Assembly: GCF_027579695.1 (NCBI RefSeq)
Contig: NC_083592.1
Location: 30,647,961-30,711,960, forward strand
Direction of reading: 5' to 3'
Length of the DNA: 64,000 nucleotides
Source: Neoarius graeffei
Taxonomy: Eukaryota; Chordata; Actinopteri; Siluriformes; Ariidae
Both the position numbers and the translations under genes were made by a program. Of the stretch, positions 20,087-30,723 are shown in pieces (within the stretch, counting starts at the first letter, position 1; every line of letters starts with the position of its first letter). The notes beneath the pieces are model-generated. The model ran no database searches, was not told the origin of the DNA, and saw only the letters and a list, made by a program, of their open reading frames with translations.

Positions 20087-20860
20087 ACACTATATGGCCA
20101 AAAGTTTGTTGACACCTGACCATCACATGCACGTGTGTTTGTTGAACATTCCATTAAAGATTTAGTTCCACCTTTTGTTGTTATTATAACCCTCACTTTT
20201 CTGAGAAGGCTTTCCACTTGATTTTGGAATGTGGCTGTGGGAATTTTTGGTCATTCAGCCACAAGAGCACAAGTGAGGTCAGGCACTAATGCTGGGTGAG
20301 TAGGTTTGGGGCCCAGTTGGTGTTCAGATTCCAGTTCATGGGGTGGCCTTGGTTCGATTCATTCCATAGGTCTGAGTTTGTTTTGGAGTGTTCATATTTG
20401 TAGAAAAATGCTGACTAATTGCTCTGAGTTCACTTTGAGGGCTAAAAGGGGCCAAGTATGAAAACACCCTAAGTCCTGTAAGTTGCAAGGTTGAGCCATG
20501 GAGCCTCTGTTTTTGTCCAGCACATCCCACAAATGCTCGTTCAGATTGAAATCTGGTGAATTTGGAGGCCAAGTCAACACCTTGAACTGTTTGCCATGCT
20601 CCTCAAACCATTCCTGAACAATTTTTGCAGTGTGGCAGGGTATATTACCCTTTTGAAAGAGGCCACTGCCATTAGAGAATACCACTGCCATGAAGGGGTA
20701 TACTTTGTCTGCGACAATGTTTCGGTAAGTGGTACATGTCAAAATAACATCCACATGAATGCCAGGACCCAAGGTTTCCCAGTAGAACATTGCCCAGAAA
20801 AGAACACTGCCTTGCCGTCTTCCCATGCTGCAAGTTTCTTTGAGTAGTACATATTAAAAT
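20087..20860 (-). mobile_element. Tc1-like element, decayed
   Basis: The left end CACTATATGGCCAAAAGTTT is a typical fish Tc1/mariner-type terminus. The minus strand at 20392-20826 encodes a C-terminal transposase part with FWAMFYWETLGPGIH, IPCHTAKIVQEWFEEH and WPPNSPDFNLNEHLWD. The second catalytic Asp reads Gly (QKGNIPCHT where relatives have QQDNAPCHT). The N-terminal HTH and first catalytic block are missing, and frame changes follow VLDKN. Confidence 0.8.
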
Positions 20861-20987
20861 GACATGGTAGAGAAGGATTTCACTGAACTCATTAACAATG
20901 AGTCAGAGCTGAGTAGAGTACTCTGATTCTCTGAAAAGAGTAGGAATTTTCACCACTCAGGGTGGTGGTGGTGATAGTGGTTTGCTG

Positions 20988-21166
20988 TGGCATGGTGGTA
21001 CACCATGCTATCACCTCACAGCAAGAAGGTTCTGGGTTCAAGCCCAGTGACTGATGGGGGCCTTTCTGCGTGGAGTTTGCATGTTCTCCCTGTGTGGGTT
21101 TCCTCCACAGTCCAAAGACGTGCAGTTAGGTTAACTGGCTACTCTAAATTACCCATAGGTGTAAAG
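20988..21166 (+). mobile_element. V-SINE, truncated in the tail
   Basis: Head and core are present but diverged; it breaks off after TAGGTGTAAA, losing the L2-like tail. No TSD recognised. Confidence 0.8.
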
Positions 21167-21379
21167 ATCTAAGCTGTGGTCAGACATGAGTAGTATGGCA
21201 GCTGCCAGCGATGCCTTTGACTTGGCCATGTTAAGATGCGTCCTTAGTAATTCAGCTGCAAGAAAGGATGATGAGCCACTCCAAACTCATTAAGGGGAAC
21301 AGGCCTTCTTATTCAGACAGTGTATTTTACATGAGGCCTTTTCACAGCCAAGTAATTCATTACCCATTAAGGTTTCTAT

Positions 21380-22070
21380 GGCTACGTTTACATTAGACCG
21401 TATCTGTCTCGTTTTCTTCGCGGATGCACTGTCCGTTTACATTAAACCACCTGGAAAAGCCGGGAAACGGGAATCCGCCAGCGTCCACGTATTCAATCTA
21501 GATCGTATCTGGTCTGGTGCTGTGTAAACATTGAGAATACGCGAATACGCTGTGCTGAGCTCTAGCTGGCGTCTCACTGGACAACGTCACTGTGACATCC
21601 ACCTTCCTGATTCGCTGGCGTTGGTCATGTGACGCGACTGTTGAAAAACGGCGCGGACTTCCGCCTTGTATCACCTTTCATTAAAGAGTATAAAAGTATG
21701 AAAATACTGCAAATACTGATGCAAATACTGCCCATTGTGTAGTTATGATTGTCTTTAGGCTTGCCATCCTTCCACTTGCAAGTAGTAAGTGATATGCGCT
21801 GGGATCTCACACACAGCGGCTCAGTCCCGAATCGTGGCTTGTGCACTTCACTCGCGCGCTGTGTGAGCTGCGCAGGGCCGGAGTGCGCACCCTCCAGAGG
21901 GCACTCGCTGTTCAGGGTGGAGTGATTTGGAGCGCAGGATGCCTGCGGAGCCGAGCGTATCCGTGTATTGGTATTGCTGTGTGCACGGCTAACGGTTTTA
22001 GTGTAAACGCGAATCGTTTTAAGAACATTAATCTGATGATCCGCTGATTCGACGTAATGTAAACGTAGCC
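21380..22070. mobile_element. Non-autonomous TIR element, GGCTACGTTTACATTA ends (copy 1)
   Basis: GGCTACGTTTACATTA at 21380 is repeated inverted at 22070. Flanking TAT on both sides is a possible 3-bp TSD, which would fit PIF/Harbinger. The 691-bp interior is GC-richer than its surroundings and holds no long coding frame. A second copy, closely similar over its whole length, lies at 38699-39398. Confidence 0.75.
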
Positions 22071-22342
22071 TATGTTCCTGATGAGATAAACAGGAAAGGT
22101 TGCTTTATTAGTGGAATAATTTGCACTACATTTAACCTTTATTTTGTACTACACTGGGTGTTTTTGTTGCTTTTGCTTTTATTTTTGCACTATATTGCCT
22201 TACTTTATATTACTTCTTCCGCCTATTTATTTATTTGTAATTGGCATTCATGGTGGACAGCAAATTAAGAATTTCATTGTGCAAGTGGACATGTCCTTAC
22301 TGTGCATATGACAAGAAACACTTTGATAAGACACTCTCTTGG

Positions 22343-22672
22343 GTGGCATGGTGGTGTAGTGGTTAGCACTGTTGCCTCACAGCCAGAAGGTCCTGGGTTC
22401 GAGCCCAGCGGCTGACGAGAGCCGTTTCTGTGTGGAGTTTGCATGTTCTCCCTGTGTCCGTGTGGGTTTTCCCCCACAGTCCAAAGACATGCAGGTTAGG
22501 TTAATTGGTGGCTCTAAATTGACTGTAGGTGTGAATGTCTATGTGTCAGCCCTGTGATGACCTGGTGACTTGTCCAGGGTGTACCCTGCCTTTTGCCCAT
22601 AGTCAGCTGGGATAGGCTCCAGCTTGCCTGCGACCCTGTAGGACAGGATAAGCCGCTACAGATAATGGATGG
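22343..22672 (+). mobile_element. V-SINE
   Basis: Complete copy with head, core and tail ending in GATAATGGATGGA. A few internal deletions; no certain TSD. Confidence 0.92.
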
Positions 22673-23289
22673 AAGATACCATCTTTTTCTCTGAATCTTT
22701 GATTCTAGTTTGGAATAAGATTTGGGTATAATACCAAACGCTTAAACTCAAGGCCACAAACAAAAAAGTAATCCCAGGAAAGCAATTTCAAAGAACCATA
22801 ATAGCTGGAAGTGAAAACAGAGGACCTGGCAACCTTTTGGCACTTCTTTCTCCAAAACTCAGTGGAGTTAGTGCCTCCTAGTGAATAAGCTGACAGTTTA
22901 TGCAGGTACAGGATGCGGAAATCAGCTGTCTGCTAGCAAAACGGTGGAGGAAAACGCTGCTCAGTGTGTGTAAGTAGAGTTTATAAATATGATGTATATA
23001 TTCGTGCAATATGATAAAGTTGAACAGCGCATGCGCATGATCTCAAGCATGTTTTAGAGTTGATGTGTGTGTTATATTTAAGGTTTGCCAACAGTGATAA
23101 GATCTTACTCGGGTTCACAGAGAGGATACAAACCAGAAGTTGTTTACACTGAGTTTGTAGCTTTGTAGATATAAACCGGTTTTATTCTCCTTCACAACCG
23201 CCGTCAAGGACGAGCATGTGCACATCTGTCTTTGAAACTGTAAGGTTAATAAAGGCTTATTGCCCACATAATTTGATAAGATAGTATCT
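22673..23289. other. No gene seen
   Basis: Unique-looking sequence with a mildly GC-richer stretch at 22900-22990. No domain, RNA gene or named repeat recognised. Confidence 0.4.
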
Positions 23290-23304
23290 AAAAAGTGATA
23301 TTTA

Positions 23305-23520
23305 GGGCCCGAGCACCGAGGTGCGAAGCCCTGTTGTACTTGGAAGGATTATTTTTTTTTTTCCTGCCTCGTTTGGCCTTTTTTGAGCTGGTTCCCATGG
23401 TTCAAAATGAACAAAATTTGGTACACATCAGTCATTGTAACCGCTACTCAGCCACGGAGATTTGGCCCCGGGTAACAATTCTCTGACAGCTTAGCACCGT
23501 TTCTTTTAGAAGTTTTTAAG
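23305..23520 (+). repeat. Dispersed fish repeat (GGGCCCGAGCACCGAGG start)
   Basis: Begins GGGCCCGAGCACCGAGGTGC and contains AAAATTTGGTACACATCA. I recognise the start as a widespread teleost repeat related in style to the 55.5-58 kb unit, but cannot name its class. Confidence 0.5.
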
Positions 23521-23554
23521 GAAAGCATTGGTAGGGGTGCACTTCCTCCTACTT

Positions 23555-23930
23555 CATCTCATCTCATCATCTCTAGCCGCTTTATCCTGTTCTACAGGGT
23601 CGCAGGCAAGCTGGACCCTATCCCAGCTGACTACGGGCAAAAGGCGGGGTACACCCTGGACAAGTCGACAGGTCATCACAGGGCTGACACATAGACACAG
23701 ACAACCATTCACACTCACATTCACACCTACGGTCAATTTAGAGCCACCAGTTAACCTAACCTGCATGTCTTTGGACTGTGGGGGAAACCGGAGCGCCCGG
23801 AGGAAACCCACGCGGACACGGGGAGAACATGCAAACTCCACACAGAAAGGCCCTCGTCGGCCACGGGGCTCGAACCCAGACCTTCTTGCTGTGAGGCGAC
23901 AGCGCTAACCACTACACCACCGTGACACCC
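23555..23930 (-). mobile_element. V-SINE, minus orientation
   Basis: Full copy: tail (ATCTCATCTC) at left, box B complement near 23868 and head at 23930. Confidence 0.93.
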
Positions 23931-24019
23931 CCATGTTTGAATAAGTGTATGTGTGTTCATGCAACATGTATTCCTGCCTTTTGATATGTTATATTTGTAC
24001 TATTTTCAACGAAATATAG

Positions 24020-24103
24020 GGTTTCCACGATTTGCAAATTTTCGTACTGTTTTTATTAATAGTTTGCACAGCGTCCCAACTTTTTTGGAATTGGGGTTGT
24101 ATA
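24020..24103 (+). mobile_element. Tc1 3' end fragment
   Basis: GTCCCAACTTTTTTGGAATT and the following GGGGTTGTA match the 3' terminus of the Tc1 family at 5.2-7.3 kb. Only the last ~85 bp remain, diverged. Confidence 0.75.
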
Positions 24104-24105
24104 TC

Positions 24106-24394
24106 TGTTTTTTGCTTTTGTTGTTATGGAAACCAAACAGTACATATTTCCAACACACAGAAAAATCAGTCAAGCTTGGCTGTAATGTACCGGGTTATTT
24201 CTGTCCAGAATGTGATGGTAGAGACATTGCCAGAACAGATGCATTATTGTTTCCGGATCTGTCTCACACAATGAACAGTCCACACAAATGTCTCTCTTAA
24301 ACTTAAGCAGATAGTGCTTGGCAGAATAGTATCTATGAATCAGTTTGAAAGACACCTCCTTTAGTTTGTTTGTAAGGAGGTATCTGTATGGCAA
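24106..24394 (-). mobile_element. LINE ORF2 C-terminal fragment (L1-like)
   Basis: The minus strand reads KLKEVSFKLIHRYYSAKHYL, CSLCETDPETIMHLFWQC and, after a frame change, LCVGNMYCLVSITTKAKN. The C-x2-C...H...C pattern is the zinc-knuckle-like end of fish L1/Tx1-type ORF2. It is a short fragment with no RT domain. Confidence 0.7.
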
Positions 24395-24534
24395 CCAATC
24401 AGAGCATGTGCCATAAATGTGTGTACTACGTTACACCGCGGGAAAACTGAACTTGGAACATCTCAGGTTTGAATTAAAAAAAAAAGAGTGAAAGTGCGAA
24501 TACAAATAAATTTCATAGATAATCTATGTATTTG

Positions 24535-24894
24535 GGCGGCATGGTGGTATAGTGGTTAGCGCTGTCGCCTCACAGCAAGAAGGTCCGGGTTTGAGCCCCA
24601 TGGCCTGTGAGGGCCTTTCTGTGTGGAGTTTGCATGTTCTCCCCGTGTCCGCGTGGGTTTCCTCCGGGTGCTCCGGTTTCCCCCACAGTCCAAAGACATG
24701 CAGGTTAGGTTAACTGGTGACTCTAAATTGACCGTAGGTGTGAATGGTTGTGTGTGTCTATGTGTCAGCCCTGTGATGACCTGGCGACTTGTCCAGGGTG
24801 TACCCCGCCTTTCGCCCATAGTCAGCTGGGATAGGCTCCAGCTTGCCTGCGACCCTGTAGAACAGGATAAAGTGGCTAAAGATAATGAGATGAG
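24535..24894 (+). mobile_element. V-SINE
   Basis: Complete copy. ATCTATGTATT at 24522-24532 and again from 24895 is an 11-bp TSD. Confidence 0.95.
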
Positions 24895-24905
24895 ATCTAT
24901 GTATT

Positions 24906-25587
24906 GATTCAACAATATCAAAAGCTGTTGTCAGTAGTATTTCATGTGACCGTGTGTTGATGTTCAAATAAAATGTTTGACGATAATTATATACCTGTGT
25001 TTTTCTTAATTCAATTTCATAATCATGTACTGTATACATAGATATTTAGCAAGATAGGTAGATCTTACACGCTCTTAAACCCCCAAAAAAGGAAAAATAA
25101 GGCTGTTGCTATTGTTACAGTAAACTGGATATACAAAATAACTGTCGGTCTCTTATATTTAAATATACTTTTTATTTATCGAAGTTCGCTCAACATGGCT
25201 CCCAGCAGCATTGAGGAAAAAAAAAACTTGGATAACTGAATGATTTAATATGGAACATGGAAAAAATGTTTGCTTATAACGTTTTGGCAGTGCATAATGA
25301 CTTCATAATAAACTGTGATCAATTTGTCATTTCAGACATTAGAGGAAAAGTCAATTAATTTGGCATTTTTATGTCGTGATTTCCTACAAGATGTTCCTCT
25401 TCACGTTTGACAAATGATGTCCAAATTTGATAGATGAAGAACAAATGCTTGGTTTTCCCACGGCGTGACGTAGTATGCAAAGTTATTTATGGCCAGTGTT
25501 CAAGATAACACAATTTTTTTTTTTTTTTGTGTAGCAAAAAATGCTACACAATAGTAATTTTGTGTAGCAATTCCAAAATTGTGAATC

Positions 25588-25642
<55 letters not shown>

Positions 25643-26743
25643 ATATAAGTATTAAATGTGCGAATGACAGAAAATAAAGACATGAGTCTTATGACAAGTT
25701 TACAAAATCAATCAAAGTCCTTCCCACGCCATGTGGCGCATAGGGCGGTTGCCGATCTCTGTTTCCGTAGCCCTCGGCCTCTCGCCTATTACATAGCTAG
25801 GGTTACAGTGGGGGGCTGGTCCTGTGGTAACCGCGATGACAAGTTTACAACAATGTTTTATTGCAGTGAGCATTTGTATTATTGTGCTGATATGCAAATG
25901 TAATGGTACAACTACTACAGCAAGCTTTAAGACCCATTTTTGGTCATTATACATTACTCATATCCAGCTAGGAATGTCATCTGTTTGAGCCCTCATTTTC
26001 ATGCTAATTTTGTGATCAAGAGTTCTGAGTAATGTTAAAAAAAGTTTTTAGTGTATTTCTAAATTTCATGCGTAATGCTATTTATGCTTAACAGTTATAA
26101 TGCCCTAACGAAGTTAAAGGCGAAGTCCGACACTGTAATGGCTTATTTGATACAAAATATTTTTTTAATTTGTGCAAATAAACTTTTTAGACATTCCGTT
26201 TCAGATACTGGATTCTGTGTTTTCCGTCTGTTTACCGCAATCGCGGAAAACCATCATCTCCTATATTCTTATTCTTTATTATTATTATTATTATTATTAT
26301 TATTTATTAATTAATTTATTTATCCATCCGTCCCCCGCTGGACAATTGGCGACTGACTAACCCAGTTACCCAGGGAATGTTAGGAAATAAGGAAAGCTTA
26401 TAATTTTCTTAGAGAAGTTGGCCAACTTTTTGCATTGCATTTCTGTGCGATACACTCGGGAAACTGATTAGCAGTTCTTCAAAATTGGGTTGCATTTTGC
26501 AATGCGATACCAACTATCTTGAACGCTGTTTATGGCACATGCTCTGATTGGTTGACCTTTCTCCAAGGCTACCTGAGGTAGTGTTTTTCTGTCTGTGATC
26601 TACCATGCTGTGTCAGGCGAACTATCTGACGTCAGCATGTTGGGCTCCGTCATACCTACCGGTATATGGAACTTAAAAAAAGGTACCCTATGGGTACATG
26701 TGCCTACTGCTTATAAATAAAATTGTTTTCTGATACCATGTCC

Positions 26744-26745
<2 letters not shown>
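24906..26745. other. No gene seen
   Basis: AT-rich, mostly unique-looking sequence. It contains a short hairpin (TGTGTAGCA / TGCTACACA, 25531-25553), a TATC microsatellite and a TTA-triplet tract at 26274-26305. A moderately GC-rich part at 25720-25840 carries open frames but no recognisable domain. Confidence 0.4.
25589..25642. repeat. (TATC)n microsatellite
   Basis: About 13 tetranucleotide units. Confidence 0.97.

Positions 26746-26748
<3 letters not shown>

Positions 26749-26827
<79 letters not shown>
26749..26827. repeat. (GT)n(AT)n microsatellite
   Basis: GT tract followed by more than 30 AT units; a GA tract follows at 26838-26853. Confidence 0.97.
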
Positions 26828-26833
<6 letters not shown>

Positions 26834-26859
26834 GAATGAGAGAGAGAGAGAGGCAATAG

Positions 26860-27464
26860 CCACAAAAATGAACAATTTAAAAATCACAGAAGTAAAATAT
26901 ACCAAGTATCTGTATTTTATATTATTCTACTCTTATGGTTTTTGAAACTGAAACCTCCGAACCGAAGCTGACATGCACATGCTGTCGCCATGACCCAAAT
27001 TATAATTTCCCGGAAAAGGCCCGGCGCTAGAGGTCAGTGGTCTCTTTTTGACAGCTTCCCATAACAACTCAGAAGTGCGTCACATCTACATCACACGTGG
27101 GTCCACTGGCCGAAGAAGGCGAGGAAAGGGGGACAAGCTGGAGCATATTTTAAAATACTTCCCTTCTGAAAGCGTTTTCTTTAGCCTAGTCCATTTATAT
27201 CGACTGGTGAACCGAATTTTATACACTCACTGGCCATTTTATTAGGAACACCTGTATGCATATGTGCAGTGCACGATTGTTACACTAATTCTTACAACAT
27301 GATGACATAGTGGCTACCAGACTCTATGAGGCAGTAGCCACAAAAAAAAATCTGCACGAGCGCACACTGCAACTCTACAAATGTAAGAATGGGAATGGGT
27401 AATTGCACTCTGGAAAGTTTGGCTGCCTCAGGCATTAATGATGGCAAATATCCTGTGTGTGTGT

Positions 27465-27506
<42 letters not shown>

Positions 27507-28954
27507 TTGTGTATCTGCATGACAATGCATTTGTTTTCTTTCTCGTGTGCGTTAGAACAGATGTGTGTGAGATGTCCTTACTTATTTGTGTGTGACACAC
27601 TTGCATAAGACCTCTTAGACTGATAACTGTCTTACTACCATGTTTTATCTTCATATGAACATGTGTATGGATGTCTCTGTCACTCCACCAGCAGGATGCG
27701 CCTCGTTTCATCTGTGTTTCTGTTGCTTACGTACTTGCCAACTCTACCAATTCATGCAGTGGTCTCCCAATTTTGACAGGTGAATACCGCCTACTGCTTT
27801 TAGTTCTAAAAACTACCGCATTACAGAATAATCAGTGAACACTGTTGGAGTCATTCTTCTGAGCTCGCGTCAGCGGTTTTCAGCACGGGGATACAAGGAT
27901 GTAGCGTCAGATAGTCATTAAGTGAAGCCGTGAGCCAGTGGAATGGTGTGATAATGATGTTCCATCTAAATTGCTCTATCACACCATTCCACTGGCTTTA
28001 GTTATGGTTCCAGCCAATCAGTAATGAGGTCACATGTTACAACAAATCGCACCAGTGTTCGTTTATTTAAAAAAAAATCGCTATGCCAAGTTCAAGGCTA
28101 CTTGGTCGTCAGATCATCCAGCTTCAAAGCATCGAGGCAAGGTGAGAAGCAGCTTTTTGTGAAGTATGTTCATCCAACTTCCTGATCAATTTTCTTCACT
28201 CAGGATGTGGGAGAATGCACCATTATACACTTTTTTTTTTTTCTCCCCCCAAATTTTCTGGGGGACCATTCCCCTGGACCCCCCTAGAAGGCCACGACTG
28301 CTTCTCGCAATCTAATCTACCACTTTTCATTCTGCGTGTGTGTGTGTGTGTTCACTTATGGCAGAAGGAGAGACATAAAAAGACAGGGGAAGAGTATTCT
28401 AAACTTTTTGTGACCAATGATTTTACATTTTATTCTCAGTTCTATGTTAAGTTTTCAAAATGCATTCTTTTAATGTATGATTGTTAATTATTATTTGACT
28501 TTTATTTTATAGATCTTTGTTGAACAGTGTGCTAAACAGTGTTTACAGTAAACAGTTTTACTCCATCTAATATTCACCGAAGCAAAGTCAGTGCACTTCA
28601 GTTCCCTTTTCCTTTAATGAGTCGTATATCAGCATCCCTCCTGATACTGTTACAGGTAGAAGGTATCAATTTAGTTTTTCAAATTTACATGGCAAAAACA
28701 GAATAATGCTGCATTGTTTTATTATAGCAGCTTAAATAAAATGTTGTGCATTGAACTTGTCAGGGTTTGGTTTTAATTGGTTTGTATGAGCTACAGGACC
28801 GTGCCACTAGAAATTTTGGGCCCTGTGAAAGAATATACCGGTAATATCAGCATTACTTGCTTGCTTCTGGCAATTATTTGGCAACATACTAGCTTATATA
28901 CTCACAGTGTAACCTCGTATTAACACTCGGATTTTAAAATAATTTATTTAAATA
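26860..28954. other. No intact gene; short repeats
   Basis: CACTGGCCATTTTATTAGGA (27230-27249) is the end of a common fish Tc1/mariner-type element. A TC microsatellite lies at 27466-27500. A 20-bp inverted repeat is listed separately. CACTAGAAATTTTGGGCCCT near 28806 belongs to a dispersed fish repeat that recurs near 54560. The C/G-rich patch at 28241-28290 (CCCCTGGACCCCCCTAG) is another dispersed fish repeat. Confidence 0.4.
27933..27997. repeat. 20-bp perfect inverted repeat
   Basis: AGCCAGTGGAATGGTGTGAT at 27933-27952 is repeated inverted at 27978-27997 with a 25-bp loop. It is probably the pair of ends of a very short or deleted TIR element. Confidence 0.8.
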
Positions 28955-28964
28955 ATAAACATCT

Positions 28965-29087
28965 AATGACCTGGCGACTTGTCCAGGGTGTACCCCGCCT
29001 TTCGCCCGTAGTCAGCTGGGATAGGCTCCAGCTTGCCTGCGACCCTGTAGAAGGATAAAGCGGCTAGAGATAATGAGATGAGATGAG
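28965..29087 (+). mobile_element. 5'-truncated retro-insertion of the V-SINE/LINE tail
   Basis: Only the last ~123 bp of the V-SINE type sequence are present, starting at ATGACCTGGCGACTT. They are flanked by ATAAACATCT at 28955-28964 and 29088-29097, a perfect 10-bp TSD. The tail therefore moved by itself, either as a 5'-truncated SINE or as the 3' end of the partner LINE. Confidence 0.85.
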
Positions 29088-29522
29088 ATAAACATCTATT
29101 TATTCGTTCTGTGGTGTTAAATATGGTCTGAAAAATGTGCTGTGAAGTCTGGGAATTTGAGTTTGGAAAAAGTATGGAATTTTGAATTGGACAATGTGTA
29201 GGAACCCTGGAGTGTGACTTACATCCACGTTGGAATGTATTTGCTTTTTAAAGACAGTCGTTATACACGAGACTGCTTCATAAACTACACAAGCTTAAAA
29301 TGCTATGATCCTTTGCAAAGAAGTCATTGATTTGCAAAGTTTTTGGCAAGAAACGATTGCTGATTGTGAAGGTAAATGTGGTGTTACATGACACAATGCT
29401 GTTCTACCTTGATGTGCAAAATCTGATCCAAATAAAGTCTTTATTTGGAAATAAAAATTGTTTTCCACATAAACCATTCTCAAAGAACATCAGGAAAAAC
29501 CATTGACACCATGTGTTCTCTG

Positions 29523-29823
29523 TGAGGAAAAGGGAAAGATTTTGGCAGCACATTATGATTGTATGGCAGGTCTTGGAGAAAATTGCAGTCACGTTGCTTC
29601 CCTCCTTTAGGAGACAGAAGCTGGTACAAAATGCCGCAGTTCCTTGACTGTCATGGATAAAAAAGCATATTGGGTTTTACCAGCTGCTGTTCTGAATGTT
29701 TCTTACACCAGAATAAAGGATATTGACTTCTTTAAATCCGGTGATGCCACTCCAAAAAGCACTTGTAATCCTACTCCATCTGCTGCAAAACTAAATTCAT
29801 TTCTTACATCCTTAAAGAGTTGA
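29523..29823 (+). pseudogene. SWIM zinc-finger domain fragment (YqaJ-type family)
   Basis: The frame reads EEKGKILAAHYDCMAGLGEN, then CSHVASLL, a TAG at 29608, then ETEAGTKCRSSLTV and AYWVLPAAVLNVSYTRIKDI, ending at a stop near 29824. The C...C-x-H ending is a SWIM zinc finger, but the first Cys of the CxC pair reads Tyr (HYDC where relatives have HCDC). The TAG lies where relatives have Trp. It follows on, in family order, from the fragment at 11.9 kb, but the two are separate loci. No promoter or flanking exons identified. Confidence 0.55.
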
Positions 29824-29854
29824 CCACCCAAGCCTGCTGCATCAAATAAATAAT

Positions 29855-30220
29855 ATGCATCCATTATCTGTAGCCGCTTATCCTGTTCTACAGGGTCGCA
29901 GGCAAGCTGGAGCCTATCCCAGCTGACTATGGGTGAGAGGTGGGGTACACCCTGGACAAGTCGCCAGGTCATCACAGGGCTGACACATAGAGACAAGCAA
30001 CCATTCACACTCGCATTCACACCTACGGTCAATTTAGAGCCACCAATTAACCTAACCTGCATGTCTTTGGGGGAAACCAGAGCACCCGGAGGAAACCCAT
30101 GCAGACACAGGGAGAGCATGCAAACTCCACACAGAAAGGCCCCTGTCAGCCACTGGGCTCGAACCCAGAACCTTCTTGCTGTGAGGCGACAGCGCTAACC
30201 ACTACACCACCATGCCACCC
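29855..30220 (-). mobile_element. V-SINE, minus orientation
   Basis: Complete copy. CAAATAAATAAT at 29843-29854 and 30221-30232 is a perfect 12-bp TSD. Confidence 0.95.
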
Positions 30221-30232
30221 CAAATAAATAAT

Positions 30233-30720
30233 AAATATACTAAATTCTAACTTGCTTAATATAAAATGGTCACTGCAGACTCGTATTAGGTTCAGGCTTT
30301 TAGTGCAATCGTCACTCGAGGTCTTCTCGTTGTATGCGACGTAACCGCGTTTCTAGTCGTGTTTTTTAATACAAAACACGCAGTTTCTGATCATATCTTT
30401 GAGCAGGAACTGAAGGTAAGCAATAAAAGCTTTTTTAACCCGTATTTTATCGGTTAGAACACTGCACAAAAATTAACCATATATTCATATAAATTGCTTC
30501 AACTGTCATTGTTGGTGACTGTTTGTCCTCTGAGTTTATCCTTGACAACGGTTGTCAAGGAGGGTGAAACTGGTCTTATTATTTCTGGTCTTCAGCTATA
30601 CCTACTTTTTGTTGTAACATGGCAGGCTTTTTTTAACAACCCTTTTTTGTTTTGTTTGTTTGTTTTGGCAATAACCTTCCAGCTTATTCTTTTATTGTAG
30701 GTATACACACACCTACTTTT
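30233..30720. other. No gene seen
   Basis: AT-rich sequence with T-rich runs. No coding or RNA signal found. Confidence 0.4.
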
Positions 30721-30723
30721 TAT

